Assembly: GCF_014646295.1 (NCBI RefSeq)
Contig: NZ_BMNE01000004.1
Location: forward strand, 821,970 to 885,969
DNA length: 64,000 bases
Direction of reading: 5' to 3'
Origin: Nocardia rhizosphaerihabitans
GTDB taxonomy: Bacteria; Actinomycetota; Actinomycetes; Mycobacteriales; Mycobacteriaceae
How positions within the stretch are numbered: the stretch's first letter is position 1; every line of letters starts with the position of its first letter. The position numbers and the translations under genes were made by a program. The notes below the pieces were generated by a model. The model saw nothing but the letters and a program-made list of their open reading frames with translations, was not told the origin of the DNA and did no database searches. Positions 33,737 through 44,900 of this stretch are shown one piece after another.

Positions 33737-34145
33737 AGCTCCGACCCTACGGTGTGGCCCAGGTCGCGCAACAGTCCGAACCGTGCACCGGCATGACACG
33801 CGTCACGTTCGCCCGTCGAGCAGGTCATTCGACCAGGATCCGGACGTTCAGGTAAGTACCCCACTCGCACGTGCGGTCTTGTCCGGCCCTACCTGCGGCG
33901 ACGAATCTGATCGAGGACGCGAGCTCGCGTCCGCCGAGCGGAAAGCTCGTCAACTTGGCGAAACGGGTCGGCAGTGTCCGATTTGTGGTTCGTCAGTCCA
34001 GCGCTCCGCTGTGACGGGCATCTCCGCTAGGCTCACCGCGAGCCGAGTACAGTTGCGAGGATTTAAGCCGATCTTACTCGTAGGTAACTTCGGCTGACCC
34101 CGTTGTTCCCAGGCTCGAAGCCAGCACGAAAAGGAAGTCTGACTA
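33737..34145. other. Intergenic region upstream of pntAA
   Basis: These 409 bp separate the divergent HIT and pntAA genes. I see no credible gene and no iron box. AAGGAAG around 34131-34137 serves as the ribosome site of pntAA. Confidence 0.4.
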
Positions 34146-35264
34146 GTGGAGACAACGCAAAACGTGGGCGAGGGTTCGCCGCGCGGCGCGCGTGTCGGAG
34201 TCGTTCGCGAGTCCGGCGCGGGTGAGCGGCGGGTCGCTTTGGTGCCCAAGATCATCCCCGCCCTGTCCAAGCAGGGTGTCGAGGTGGTCGTGGAAGCCGG
34301 TGCAGGCCTCGGCGCGCTCATTCCCGACGCGGCCTATGTCGAGGCGGGCGCGACCATCGGTGATCCGTGGTCGGCCGACGTCGTCGTCAAGGTGGCCCCG
34401 CCCAGCGATGCCGAGGTGGGCAAGCTGTCCTCCGGGCAGACCCTGATCGGGTTCCTCGCGCCGCGCAATGCCGAGAACCAGATCGGCGCGCTGAAGTCCG
34501 CCGGCGTGCAGGCTTTCGCGGTGGAGGCGATCCCGCGTATCTCGCGCGCGCAGGTGATGGACGCGCTGTCGTCGCAGGCCAACGTGGCCGGTTACAAGGC
34601 CGTGCTGCTCGCCGCGTCGGAGTCGACCCGCTTCTTCCCGATGCTGACCACCGCCGCGGGCACCGTGAAGCCGGCCACCGTGCTGGTGCTCGGTGTCGGT
34701 GTCGCCGGGCTGCAGGCACTGGCCACGGCCAAGCGCCTCGGTGGCCGCACCACCGGTTACGACGTGCGCCCCGAGGTCGCCGATCAGGTGCGTTCGGTCG
34801 GCGCGCAGTGGCTCGACCTCGGCATCGACGCCGCCGGTGAGGGCGGCTACGCCCGCGAGCTCACCGAAGACGAGAAGGCTCAGCAGCAGCAGGCCCTCGA
34901 AGACGCCATCAAGGGTTTCGACGTGGTGATCACCACCGCGCTGGTGCCGGGTCGTCCCGCGCCGCGCCTGGTCACCGCCGCCGCTGTCGAGGGCATGAAG
35001 CCCGGCAGCGTGATCGTCGACCTGGCCGGTGAGACCGGCGGCAACTGCGAACTCACCGAGCCCGGCGAGATCGTGGTCAAGCACGAGGTGACCATCGCCT
35101 CGCCGCTGAACCTGCCCGCGACCATGCCCGAGCACGCTTCCGAGCTGTACTCCAAGAACATCGCGGCCCTGCTGGAACTGATGCTGGTCGACGGCAAGCT
35201 CGCCCCCGACTTCAGCGATCAGGTGCTGGCGGATTCCTGCGTCACCCGTGAGGTGGAAGCCTGA
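34146..35264 (+). CDS. pntAA: NAD(P) transhydrogenase alpha subunit, part 1 (NAD-binding domain)
   Basis: A 372-residue soluble subunit (domain I). It shows RESGAGERRVALVPK near the start, the VLVLGVGVAGLQALATAKRLG Rossmann motif around residue 180 (GxGxxG) and IVDLAGETGGNCE. It binds NADH in the split-subunit proton-translocating transhydrogenase. It starts with GTG and overlaps pntAB by one base at 35264. The three pnt genes form one operon with each junction overlapping, as in other actinobacteria with split alpha subunits. Confidence 0.95.
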   Translation: METTQNVGEGSPRGARVGVVRESGAGERRVALVPKIIPALSKQGVEVVVEAGAGLGALIPDAAYVEAGATIGDPWSADVVVKVAPPSDAEVGKLSSGQTLIGFLAPRNAENQIGALKSAGVQAFAVEAIPRISRAQVMDALSSQANVAGYKAVLLAASESTRFFPMLTTAAGTVKPATVLVLGVGVAGLQALATAKRLGGRTTGYDVRPEVADQVRSVGAQWLDLGIDAAGEGGYARELTEDEKAQQQQALEDAIKGFDVVITTALVPGRPAPRLVTAAAVEGMKPGSVIVDLAGETGGNCELTEPGEIVVKHEVTIASPLNLPATMPEHASELYSKNIAALLELMLVDGKLAPDFSDQVLADSCVTREVEA

Positions 35265-35565
35265 TGTACACCGAACTCCTCGCCAATATCGCGATCCTGG
35301 TGCTGTCCGGGTTCGTCGGTTTCGCGGTCATCTCCAAGGTCCCCAACACCCTGCACACCCCGCTGATGTCGGGCACCAACGCCATCCACGGCATCGTGGT
35401 GCTCGGCGCGCTGGTGACGCTGGGCAATGTGAAGGACCCGTCCCTGCTGGTGCAGGTGATCCTGTTCGTCGCCGTGGTGTTCGGAACGCTGAACGTCATC
35501 GGTGGTTTCGTGGTCACCGACCGCATGCTCGGCATGTTCAAGGGCAAGAAGAAGGCGGCCGAGTG

Positions 35566-35566
<1 letters not shown>
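35264..35566 (+). CDS. pntAB: NAD(P) transhydrogenase alpha subunit, part 2 (membrane)
   Basis: A 100-residue membrane protein with three helices (ANIAILVLSGFVGFAVI, then GIVVLGALVTLG, then VILFVAVVFGTLNVIGGFVV) and a Lys-rich C-terminus (KGKKKAAE). It supplies part of the proton channel (domain II). The usual TPLMSGTNAIHGIV motif of this subunit is present. It overlaps its two neighbours by one base each. Confidence 0.94.
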
Positions 35567-37005
<1,439 letters not shown>

Positions 37006-37014
37006 GTCGCACGC

Positions 37015-37059
37015 CACAGGGGCCCTTGCCGTTCATCGCGAACGGCAAGGGCCCCTGTG
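37015..37059 (+). terminator. Terminator after pntB
   Basis: A perfect 20-bp stem (37015-37034 with 37040-37059, arms beginning CACAGGGGCCC) with a 5-nt loop lies 9 bp after the pntB stop codon. There is no T tract, as is common in high-GC actinobacteria. Confidence 0.85.
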
Positions 37060-37091
37060 CGTTGTAGGCGGGCCACCTCGCGCCTAGCATT

Positions 37092-37127
37092 GACGTCAAT
37101 GAAGTCAATGGCGTCAGTGTCGTCATT
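37092..37127. promoter_or_regulatory. Four 9-bp direct repeats, candidate antitoxin operator
   Basis: Four consecutive 9-mers with the pattern NNNGTCANT: GACGTCAAT, GAAGTCAAT, GGCGTCAGT, GTCGTCATT. They end 20 bp before the antitoxin start. Ribbon-helix-helix antitoxins bind tandem or inverted short repeats and repress their own operon, so this is a likely operator. Confidence 0.6.
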
Positions 37128-37147
37128 TCCTGGAGTGGGTGAGCGGG

Positions 37148-37408
37148 ATGGCTCGATTGACAGTGCGCGATCTACCCGACGACGTGCGCGATCGCTTACG
37201 TCTGCGGGCGGCGGCGAACGGGCGTAGTACCGAGGCCGAGGTCCGTGCGATCCTGACCGACGCCGTGACGCCGGAACCTGAGGAAGACATCAAGCTCGGC
37301 TCGCTCCTGGCCGAGATCGGCCGCGATTTCGAGTTGACCGACGATGAGTACGACCTGATCAACGAGCGTGACCGCACACCCGCCGAGCCACTGGAGTTCG
37401 ACTGGTGA
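37148..37408 (+). CDS. Ribbon-helix-helix antitoxin (FitA/VapB type)
   Basis: An 86-residue antitoxin. The N-terminus MARLTVRDLPDDVRDRLRLR is the beta strand and helix of a FitA-like RHH DNA-binding fold, followed by a GRSTEAEVRAIL helix. The acidic C-terminal third would wrap the toxin. The end overlaps the toxin start (GTGA). I favour the ATG at 37148; a GTG at 37139 in the same frame is possible. Confidence 0.83.
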   Translation: MARLTVRDLPDDVRDRLRLRAAANGRSTEAEVRAILTDAVTPEPEEDIKLGSLLAEIGRDFELTDDEYDLINERDRTPAEPLEFDW

Positions 37409-37818
37409 TCGTTCTCGACACCAACGTCATCTCCGAGACCATGCGCAAGGCGCCTGATGCGCGCGTCGTCGCCTGGCTCGACGCCACCTCGTTCCGCACC
37501 CTCTACCTGTCGGCGATCACCGTCGCCGAGATCCGATGCGGCTTGGCCGCGATGCCAGCGGGGGCTCGGCGCGAGCGAATGCGCGACCGGTTCGAAACCC
37601 GGATCATGCCGTTGTTCGCCAAGCGGGTGCTTCCGTTCGATCTGGCCGACGCGGCGGCGTACGCCGAGCTCATGGCCACCGCACGCGCTGCGGGTATAGC
37701 CATCGGCCGATCCGACGGCTATATCGCGGCCACTGCCAAGGCCGCTGGAATGAGTATCGCGACCCGTGACGCGGCTTTCCGTGCAACTGGCGTCCCTGTC
37801 ATCGACCCGTGGGAATGA
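37405..37818 (+). CDS. PIN-domain toxin (FitB/VapC type)
   Basis: A 137-residue PIN-domain ribonuclease. Acidic active-site residues are visible in VLDTNVISE (Asp5), TVAEIRCG (Glu), GRSDGYIAATAK (Asp) and TRDAAF (Asp). It would cut RNA when free of its antitoxin. It overlaps the antitoxin by 4 bp with a GTG start. Confidence 0.88.
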   Translation: MIVLDTNVISETMRKAPDARVVAWLDATSFRTLYLSAITVAEIRCGLAAMPAGARRERMRDRFETRIMPLFAKRVLPFDLADAAAYAELMATARAAGIAIGRSDGYIAATAKAAGMSIATRDAAFRATGVPVIDPWE

Positions 37819-37855
37819 TTGCGTCCCGCATCGCCGTGCGTCGTGTCGATACGCG

Positions 37856-37893
37856 ATCACCCCGGCCGCCGGGCTTTCGGCGGACGGGGTGAT
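37856..37893. terminator. Bidirectional terminator between toxin and siderophore-binding genes
   Basis: A 16-bp stem with one mismatch (37856-37871 with 37878-37893, ATCACCCCGGCC... and ...GGGGTGAT) and a 6-nt loop. It lies between the converging toxin and siderophore-binding-protein genes. Confidence 0.75.
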
Positions 37894-37910
37894 GGTGGTG
37901 CGGGGTTATC

Positions 37911-38909
37911 TCACTTGAAGCGCTGAGCCAGCAGGTCGAGGGTGGCCATGGCCTCCCGGTAGTCCGGGCGCTTGGCGGTCGCGGGCAGCTCGTAGAGCTG
38001 GCCCTTCTGGAAGGCGGGCAGCATGGCCATCGCCGGATCCTGCTTCAGCTGGGCGATGTCGCGGCCGCCGTCGAGCTTGATCACGAACAGCACCGGGGCG
38101 TCGACGACGGTGCTCACCAGTTCGGGGCTGAAGGTCACCCAGTCGCCTGCCGCGGCACGGGGCGGGTTGCCCGCCTTGGCTTCGATCTTGTCGTCGATGG
38201 TGATGCCGACGTCGGTCAGCAGCGTTGCCAGCGGGGTGTTGGGGGCGAGCAGGATGGGCTTGCCGTCCGCCTGGGACTGCCACACGGCCGCCGCGCCCTG
38301 CGGCAGCTTCAGAGCGGACTTCACCTTCGCCACCTTGTCGGTGTAGGCGGTGATCATGCCGTTCACCTTCTCGGGGCGGTTCACGAAGTCGGCCACCGCC
38401 TTCAACTGGTCCTGCCAGTTGGCGAGGTCGGACGCCACCAGCGCGGTGGGCGCGACGGCGGCGAGCTTGTCGTAGTTCTTGATCGTCTGCTGTCCCGGCC
38501 AGCCAGGTCCGCCGCCGATGATCAGGTCCGGCTTCTGCGCGGCGATGAACTCCAGGTTCAGGTCGTCACCGGAGGGCACCGCAACGGTGCCCTGCTCCTT
38601 GGCGTCCGCGGCCCAGGAGGCGGGGAACTCGCCGGACGCGAGCGTGACGCCCAGAATGCGCGGATCCGCGGCTTTCACCTTGGCGTCCAGGTCGAACAGG
38701 TAGCCGGCGAGAGCGCCGTTGAGGACCACGATGCGCTGCGGGTCGGCGGGTACGGTGACCGGGCCCTTGGCGGTTTCCACCTGGCGGGTGCCGGTGTCGG
38801 CCGCCTCGTCGGAGGTGGAGGTGCCGCAGCCCACTGCCGTCGCGGTCACCGCGACGATCAGGAGTGCGACGGCGGCACGCATGCGTGCCGTCATTCGGTG
38901 CGCTGACAT
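37911..38909 (-). CDS. Ferric-siderophore ABC transporter substrate-binding lipoprotein (1)
   Basis: A 332-residue FecB/FepB-like binding protein. It has a signal peptide and lipobox ending AVGC near residue 28, then PQRIVVLNGALAGYLFDL and KPDLIIGGGPGWPGQQ. It captures a ferric siderophore at the cell surface. It lies 35 bp after the NRPS in the same direction, so it is probably cotranscribed from the iron box at 47881. It is a clear paralogue of the protein at 54676; both end in TLDLL and RFK. The start at 38909 follows AAGGAA. Confidence 0.92.
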   Translation of the reverse strand: MSAHRMTARMRAAVALLIVAVTATAVGCGTSTSDEAADTGTRQVETAKGPVTVPADPQRIVVLNGALAGYLFDLDAKVKAADPRILGVTLASGEFPASWAADAKEQGTVAVPSGDDLNLEFIAAQKPDLIIGGGPGWPGQQTIKNYDKLAAVAPTALVASDLANWQDQLKAVADFVNRPEKVNGMITAYTDKVAKVKSALKLPQGAAAVWQSQADGKPILLAPNTPLATLLTDVGITIDDKIEAKAGNPPRAAAGDWVTFSPELVSTVVDAPVLFVIKLDGGRDIAQLKQDPAMAMLPAFQKGQLYELPATAKRPDYREAMATLDLLAQRFK

Positions 38910-38944
38910 GGGGGTGTTTTCCTTCTTTCTATCCAGGTGGAAGT

Positions 38945-41900
38945 TCAGGTGCGGATCGCGGGATCCGCGTCGAGCAGCGCGGCGACCTCGATCCAGCCGG
39001 CCGGCATCGCGATGTCGTTGTGGGTGTAGGGAAGTCGCCGGACCACCAGCTGCGCGCCCGCGGCCTGCCATCCGGTCAGCTGCGCGTGTACGCGTTCGGG
39101 TTCGAGGCCGTTGTCCGCGCAGTACAGGGCCATCGGGCCGCTGTAGTGAGGGGACTCCGATTGCGTGACCATGCGCAGCAGCTCCGTCGCGGCATTGCGG
39201 ACCACGGCCGCCAATTCCGGTGCGTACTCCGCGATTTCGGGCAGCAGCGCGTCCATGCCGGAGGGGTCGGCCAGTGTCGCGGCGGCCCGATCGGTCAGGT
39301 TCGACAGCGGGTGCGAATCGAGCAGACCCACATAGCCGACCTGCTCGCCCTCGGCTTCCAGGATGGCGGCCATCGCGTGGGCGAGATTGCCGCCCAGCGA
39401 GTAGCCGAGCAGGTGGTACGGGCCCTGCGGCTGGATTCGGCGGACGGCGGCCAGGTAGAACCGCGCCAGTTCGTCGAGCGTGCGCGTCTGCTTGTCCGGC
39501 TCGGTGAGCTGGGGCATCTGCAGGCCGATGATCGGTCGCTCGGCGCGTAGCAGCCTGGCCAGCGGAGCGTATTTCCATGCGGTGCCGCCGATTTGGTGGA
39601 TGCAGAACAGCGGTGGGACCGATCCTTCGGTGCGCAGCTCGAGCACCGGATCGAGGCGGCGGCCCAGGCTGGCGAGACCGTCTGCCGGTCGAGGTGCGGT
39701 GGGATCGACCGTGCCGATGCGTGCCGCGAGCCCGCGCGGGGTGGGAGCGGAGAAGACGTCGTCGAGGACGACAGGCAGGTCCGCGCGGGTCAGACGGCCG
39801 ATCAGTCGCACAGCGAGCAGTGAGTGGCCGCCCTTGTCGAAGAAGTCGTCGTCCGCGCCGATTTCGGCGACCGACAAGACGGCCGCCATCGCCTCGCGAA
39901 TGAGGTCGAGCGGCCCACCGTCCTGCGCGGCGACGGCGCCGGCGTGCGCCGGGCCCGCCGCGCCCACCGTGTTGGCTGCGCCGCCCGGGCTGGCCGTGCC
40001 GACTACGGCAGCCGTGCCGACCGCAGCGGGTTCGGAAGCGGTTCCCGAGCGCGTATCCGCGATGGGGATGGCCGCGGATTCAGGCGCGGGCAGCCCCTGC
40101 CGGGCGATCTTCTCGGTCGCCGTGCGCGGAATGTGGTCCAGCACCACGAAGGCAGCAGGAATCATGTACGCGGGCAACGCCGTTCGTATCTGCTCGCGCA
40201 CCGCGCCGGTGTCGAGCGCGATTCCGGACTTGGCCATGAGATAGGCGACCAGGCGCTGATCACCCGGTGTGTCCTCGCGCAGCAGCACCACCGCGTGGGC
40301 CACACCGGCACACGTGAGCAGGGCCGATTCGATATCGCTCAGTTCGATGCGCTGGCCGCGCAATTTCACCTGGCTGTCGGTGCGGCCGACGTAGTCGAGT
40401 TCCCCCTGCGGATTCAGCTTCACCAGATCGCCGGTGCGGTACATCCTTTCGCCCGTCCCGAACGGGTCGGCCACGAAGGCGGCAGCGCTCAGATCGGGAC
40501 GGGCCAGATAGCCGCGCGCCAGCCGGACACCGGTCATGTAGAGCTCGCCGATGGTTCCCTCGGGGACCGGCCGCAGCTGGTCGTCGAGGATGCGGACGGC
40601 GTCGGCGGGTGCGCCGACCGGCACCGACGCGGTGTCGGCATCGACGGTCTCGTGGAAGGTGAAGCCGATCGCGGCCTCGGTGGGACCGTAGAAGTTGTAG
40701 ACGGCGGTGCCGGTCAGCGCGCGCATGCGGTGCGCCGTCGCGGGCGGCAGCACCTCACCGCCGGTCAGGACACAGCGCAGATCCGCGCATCCCGACAGGT
40801 CGGCCTCTTCGGCGAGCACGGTCAGCATGGAGGTCGTCATCCACATCGCGGTCACCCGCTCGGTGCTCATGAGCCGCGCCTGATAGTAGGGATCGCGGTG
40901 ACCGCCGGGCCGGGTCAGCACGATCCGGGCGCCGACATGCAGTGGCAGGAACATCTCCATGAGCGAGGCGTCGAAGATCGGCGGGGTGCGGAAGAGCATC
41001 GTGTCGCCCGGTCCGAATCGGCATTCGTGTTGCAGCCACTCGAAAGTGGAGATGATCGCGGCGTGCGAGAGGCTCACGCCCTTGGGCACCCCGGTGGAGC
41101 CGGAGGTGAACAGCAGACAAGCGGTGTTGGCGGGGCGCAGCGGTGCGAGCCGGTCCGTATCGGTGAGCGGCGTAGCGGCGAATCCGCTGGTGTCGGCCTC
41201 GCTCAGCGAATGCAGAACCATTGCGGGAGTGGCAGTGTCGAGGATCTTCTCGACACGCTGCGCGGGCTGTTCCGGGTCCACCGGCAGGTAGACGCCACCG
41301 GCCCGGCAGATGGCGTGCGCCGTGACGACCGAATCGATGGTGCGTGGCATGGCAACGGCCACCACGGTTTCGGGGCCGACGCCGCGCGAGATGAGCCATC
41401 GGGCGAGGCGATTCGCCCTGGAATCGAATTCCCGGAAGTCGATCGTGACGCCCTCGGCCGTAATAGCCGGTGCCGTCGGATCGACGGGGGCGCCCCACTC
41501 GGCCAGGGTCGCACCGCGCGGGTCCGGCCGTGTCGTGGCTGGCGCGGGCTTGACGATCGGCATGGCGGCAGCGGTCGCGGCGGCAGTCGGCGAAGCGGCA
41601 GCGGTCGCCGCCGCGGCAGTCGGCGAAACGGCAGTCAGCATGGCGGCAGTGGGCGGCGCGAGCGGCTCGAGGAAGGCCTCGGGCCGGACTTCCGCCGTGG
41701 CGGTGACGGCCCCCAGGATCGCGCCGATTCGATCGGAGATCCGGGCGAGCGTGGTGTCGTGGACGGCGGCGCGGTCGTACCAGATCACCAGTTCGAGCCG
41801 GTCGCCCGGCGGGGCGATCAGGGTCATCGGATAGTGCGTGTTGCCGTGATTGTGGAACTCGCCGCGGCGCAGCTCATGCGACTCCGGTTGACCGGCACCG

Positions 41901-44900
41901 GAATTCGGGAAGTTCTCGAAGGCGACCAGGGTGTCGAAGAGGGTGCCGATGCCCGCGATCCGTTCGATCTCCGCGAGTCCCGCGTAGTCGAACTCCTGCA
42001 TGGCGAACTGGTCTTCCTGCAGGTCCGCCCACTGTTCGAGCAGCGTGCGATCGCGGTCGAACACGCAGCGCACCGGCACGGTGTTGGCGAACAGACCGAC
42101 CATGCCCGCTACGCCCGGCAGCTCGGCGGGTCTGCCGGAGACGGTCGCGCCGAACACGACGTCGGTGCGTCCGGTGAGCGCGGCCAGCACCAGTGCCCAG
42201 GTGCCCTGCACCAGGGTGTTCAACGTCAGGCCGCGACGGCGGCCGAGCTCGGTCAGCGCCGTGGACAAAGATTCTGGCAGCGGAACCTGCCACTGCCGGA
42301 ACTCGCGCTCGCGGAAGGTATTGGTGCGCACCAGCGTCGGCTCGGCGAATCCGGCCAGTCGCCGGGACCAAGCCGCGCGGACGGCCGCGCGATCACGGGT
42401 GCCGATCCAGGCCAGATAGTCGCTGTAGGAGGCGGGTGAGGGTAGTTCATCCCCGTGGTAGGTGGCCAGCACCTCGCGCAACACGATCGGGGTGGACCAG
42501 CCGTCGATCACCAGGTGATGGGTATTGAGCACGAGGCGGTGCGCATCGCCCGGCATGTGAATCAGCGTGGCGCGCAACATCGGGGACCTGTCCACCGCGA
42601 ACCGGTGCCGGATCGCTTCGACTTCCAGCCGGTCGGCGGCGGCCTGTGCGGCGCGCAGCGGCAACCCGGACAGATCGACCTCACGCCACGGCATCCCGAC
42701 AGCCCGGGGGACCGCCTGCACCGGCTGATCCAAGCCCTCGTAGTGGAAGGCCGCGGCCATGGTGGGGTATCTGCCCACGACGGTGTCGAAAGCGGCCGAC
42801 AACCGTGGACCGTCCAGCGGCCCGTGCAGGTCGACGCGGGCGCTCAGGGTGTAGACATCGTCGGCGCCATCGCGAATCGCATGGAACAGCAGCCCTTCCT
42901 GCAACGGCGACAACGGCAGCAGTTCGGCCAGCGGGCCGTGTGCGGCTTCCAGTGCGTCGATGGTCTCCTGGTCGACGGCGATGCCGGGGGCGTCCGACGG
43001 CGTGAGCCCACCGGGGAACAGCACCGCGTGCGCGGCGAACGCCTCCAGCGCGAGTTCGAAGTGCCGCTGGATTTCCGCGACCTGGTGCGCACCGAGAATC
43101 CGGCTCGCCGCGGTCCACTCCACGGCGAGCCGGGGCGCACCCGGCTCCCCGGCGGTGGGTTCGTGCACGAAGACGTTGAGCGAAAGCACTTCCGTGAGCG
43201 CCTTTTCCGGTGGCTCGGTCACCGCGAACGCGTCGTGTTCGGGCAGACTCCAGCCGAGGGCCCCACCGCCGCCGAATCGGCCGAGATAGTTGAGCAGCAC
43301 CTCGGGCGCGCGCCGCCCGGTGAATCGCGGCGCGGTCTCCGGATCGAGCCTGCGCAGCACGCCGTACCCCACGCCGTTGCCGGGCACGGCCCGCTTGGCC
43401 TCCTTGACCGCCCGCACCAGCCGTCCGGCCGCCGCCCCACCGGCCAGGGCGTCGGCGAGCCCGTCCGGGTCGTCGATTCCCGTCGCGGGCGTCCACACCG
43501 GGAACTCGCTGGTGAACCAGCCGACGGTGCCGGCGAAATCGGTATCGGCACGCAGGGCTTCACGCCCGTGCCCCTCGACCGTGACAGGCCTGCCCGACTC
43601 GAGCGCCTCGCCACGCTCGTGCCGCCAGGCGTTGAGCGCCAGCATGAGCGCCGCGAGCAGCACGTCGTCGGTCTTGGCCCGATAGGAGGTGGGGAGCGTG
43701 GTCAGCAGCGCTTCGGAAACCGCCGCAGCCGCGAAAGTCCTTGTCCGGTCGGCGCTCTCGACGAGATCAATGGCGTGGTCGAGCGGTCGTTTCCCGAGGG
43801 GCGCGACCGTGCCGTCACCGAGAGCGCGTTCCCAGTGCGCCAGTTCCGGGCGATGATCGCCCGCAGCGCCCGCCTCGGCGAGCAGCGTGGCGTACCGCCG
43901 CCACGAACTACCCTTCGCGGACATCCGTGCCGGCCGCCCGTCCCGCGCCGCCACACACGCCGCGTACAGCTCAGGTACCAGGATTCGCCACGAAACCCCG
44001 TCCACCACCACGTGATTGGCCACCAGAACCAGGCGGTCGGCGGCCCCCGGCGCGGTGCGCACCACCGTGGCGCGAATCTCGACACCCGCAGCGGGATCCA
44101 ATTCCCCCGCGAGCGCGGTCGCTACCGACTCGATCAGCGCGTCCTCAGCGAACCCGCCGTGCGCCGAGGAATTCGATCCGCCGTCCGGGGCGTCCGAGAG
44201 CTGCGGTGGCGATGACTCGGCAACCGCACCGCTCAACCGTGGGTCGTCGAACGACAGCTCACGGACCAGGTCCGATGCGCGCACGGTTCCGACGCCCGCA
44301 ACTTCCAGCCGGTCCGCTTCCTCGAGGATCAGGCGGAGCGCGTCGTGGCGGTCGAGCAGTGTTTGCAGGCCGGTGGTCAGGTTGTCGAGGGTGAGGTCCT
44401 CGTGCAGAGTCAGGGCGGTCCACTGGGCGTACCCGGCGACGGCGGTGCGGCTCGGGTTCGCCTCGAGCAGCGTGGCCACCATCGGTGGGATCGGGACGGC
44501 CCCGGTCGCCTCGTCCGGGGCCGGGGTCTCGGCCTGGTGGTCCACGACCTGGGCCGCGGCGGCGATGGCGGCCAGATCGCGTTGGGCCAGCAGTGTTTTC
44601 GGCTGCACTTCCCAGCCCAGTGCGCGCAGGCGGCTGCTCACGCCGATCGCGGTGATGCTGTCGCCGCCGAGTCCGAAGAAGTCGTCGGTGGCGTTGACCT
44701 GGGCCAGGCCGAGGACCTCGGCGACCACACCGCAGAGTGCGCGCTCCTGTTCGGTGCCGGGCGGGCGTCCGGTCGAGGTCAGCTGGGGTGCGGGCAGGGC
44801 CGCACGGTCGAGCTTGCCGTTGACGGTGGTCGGGAGGGCATCGAGCACCACGAGCGCCGAGGGCACCAGGTGGTCGGGCACCAGGGTGGTCAGCCGGTGG

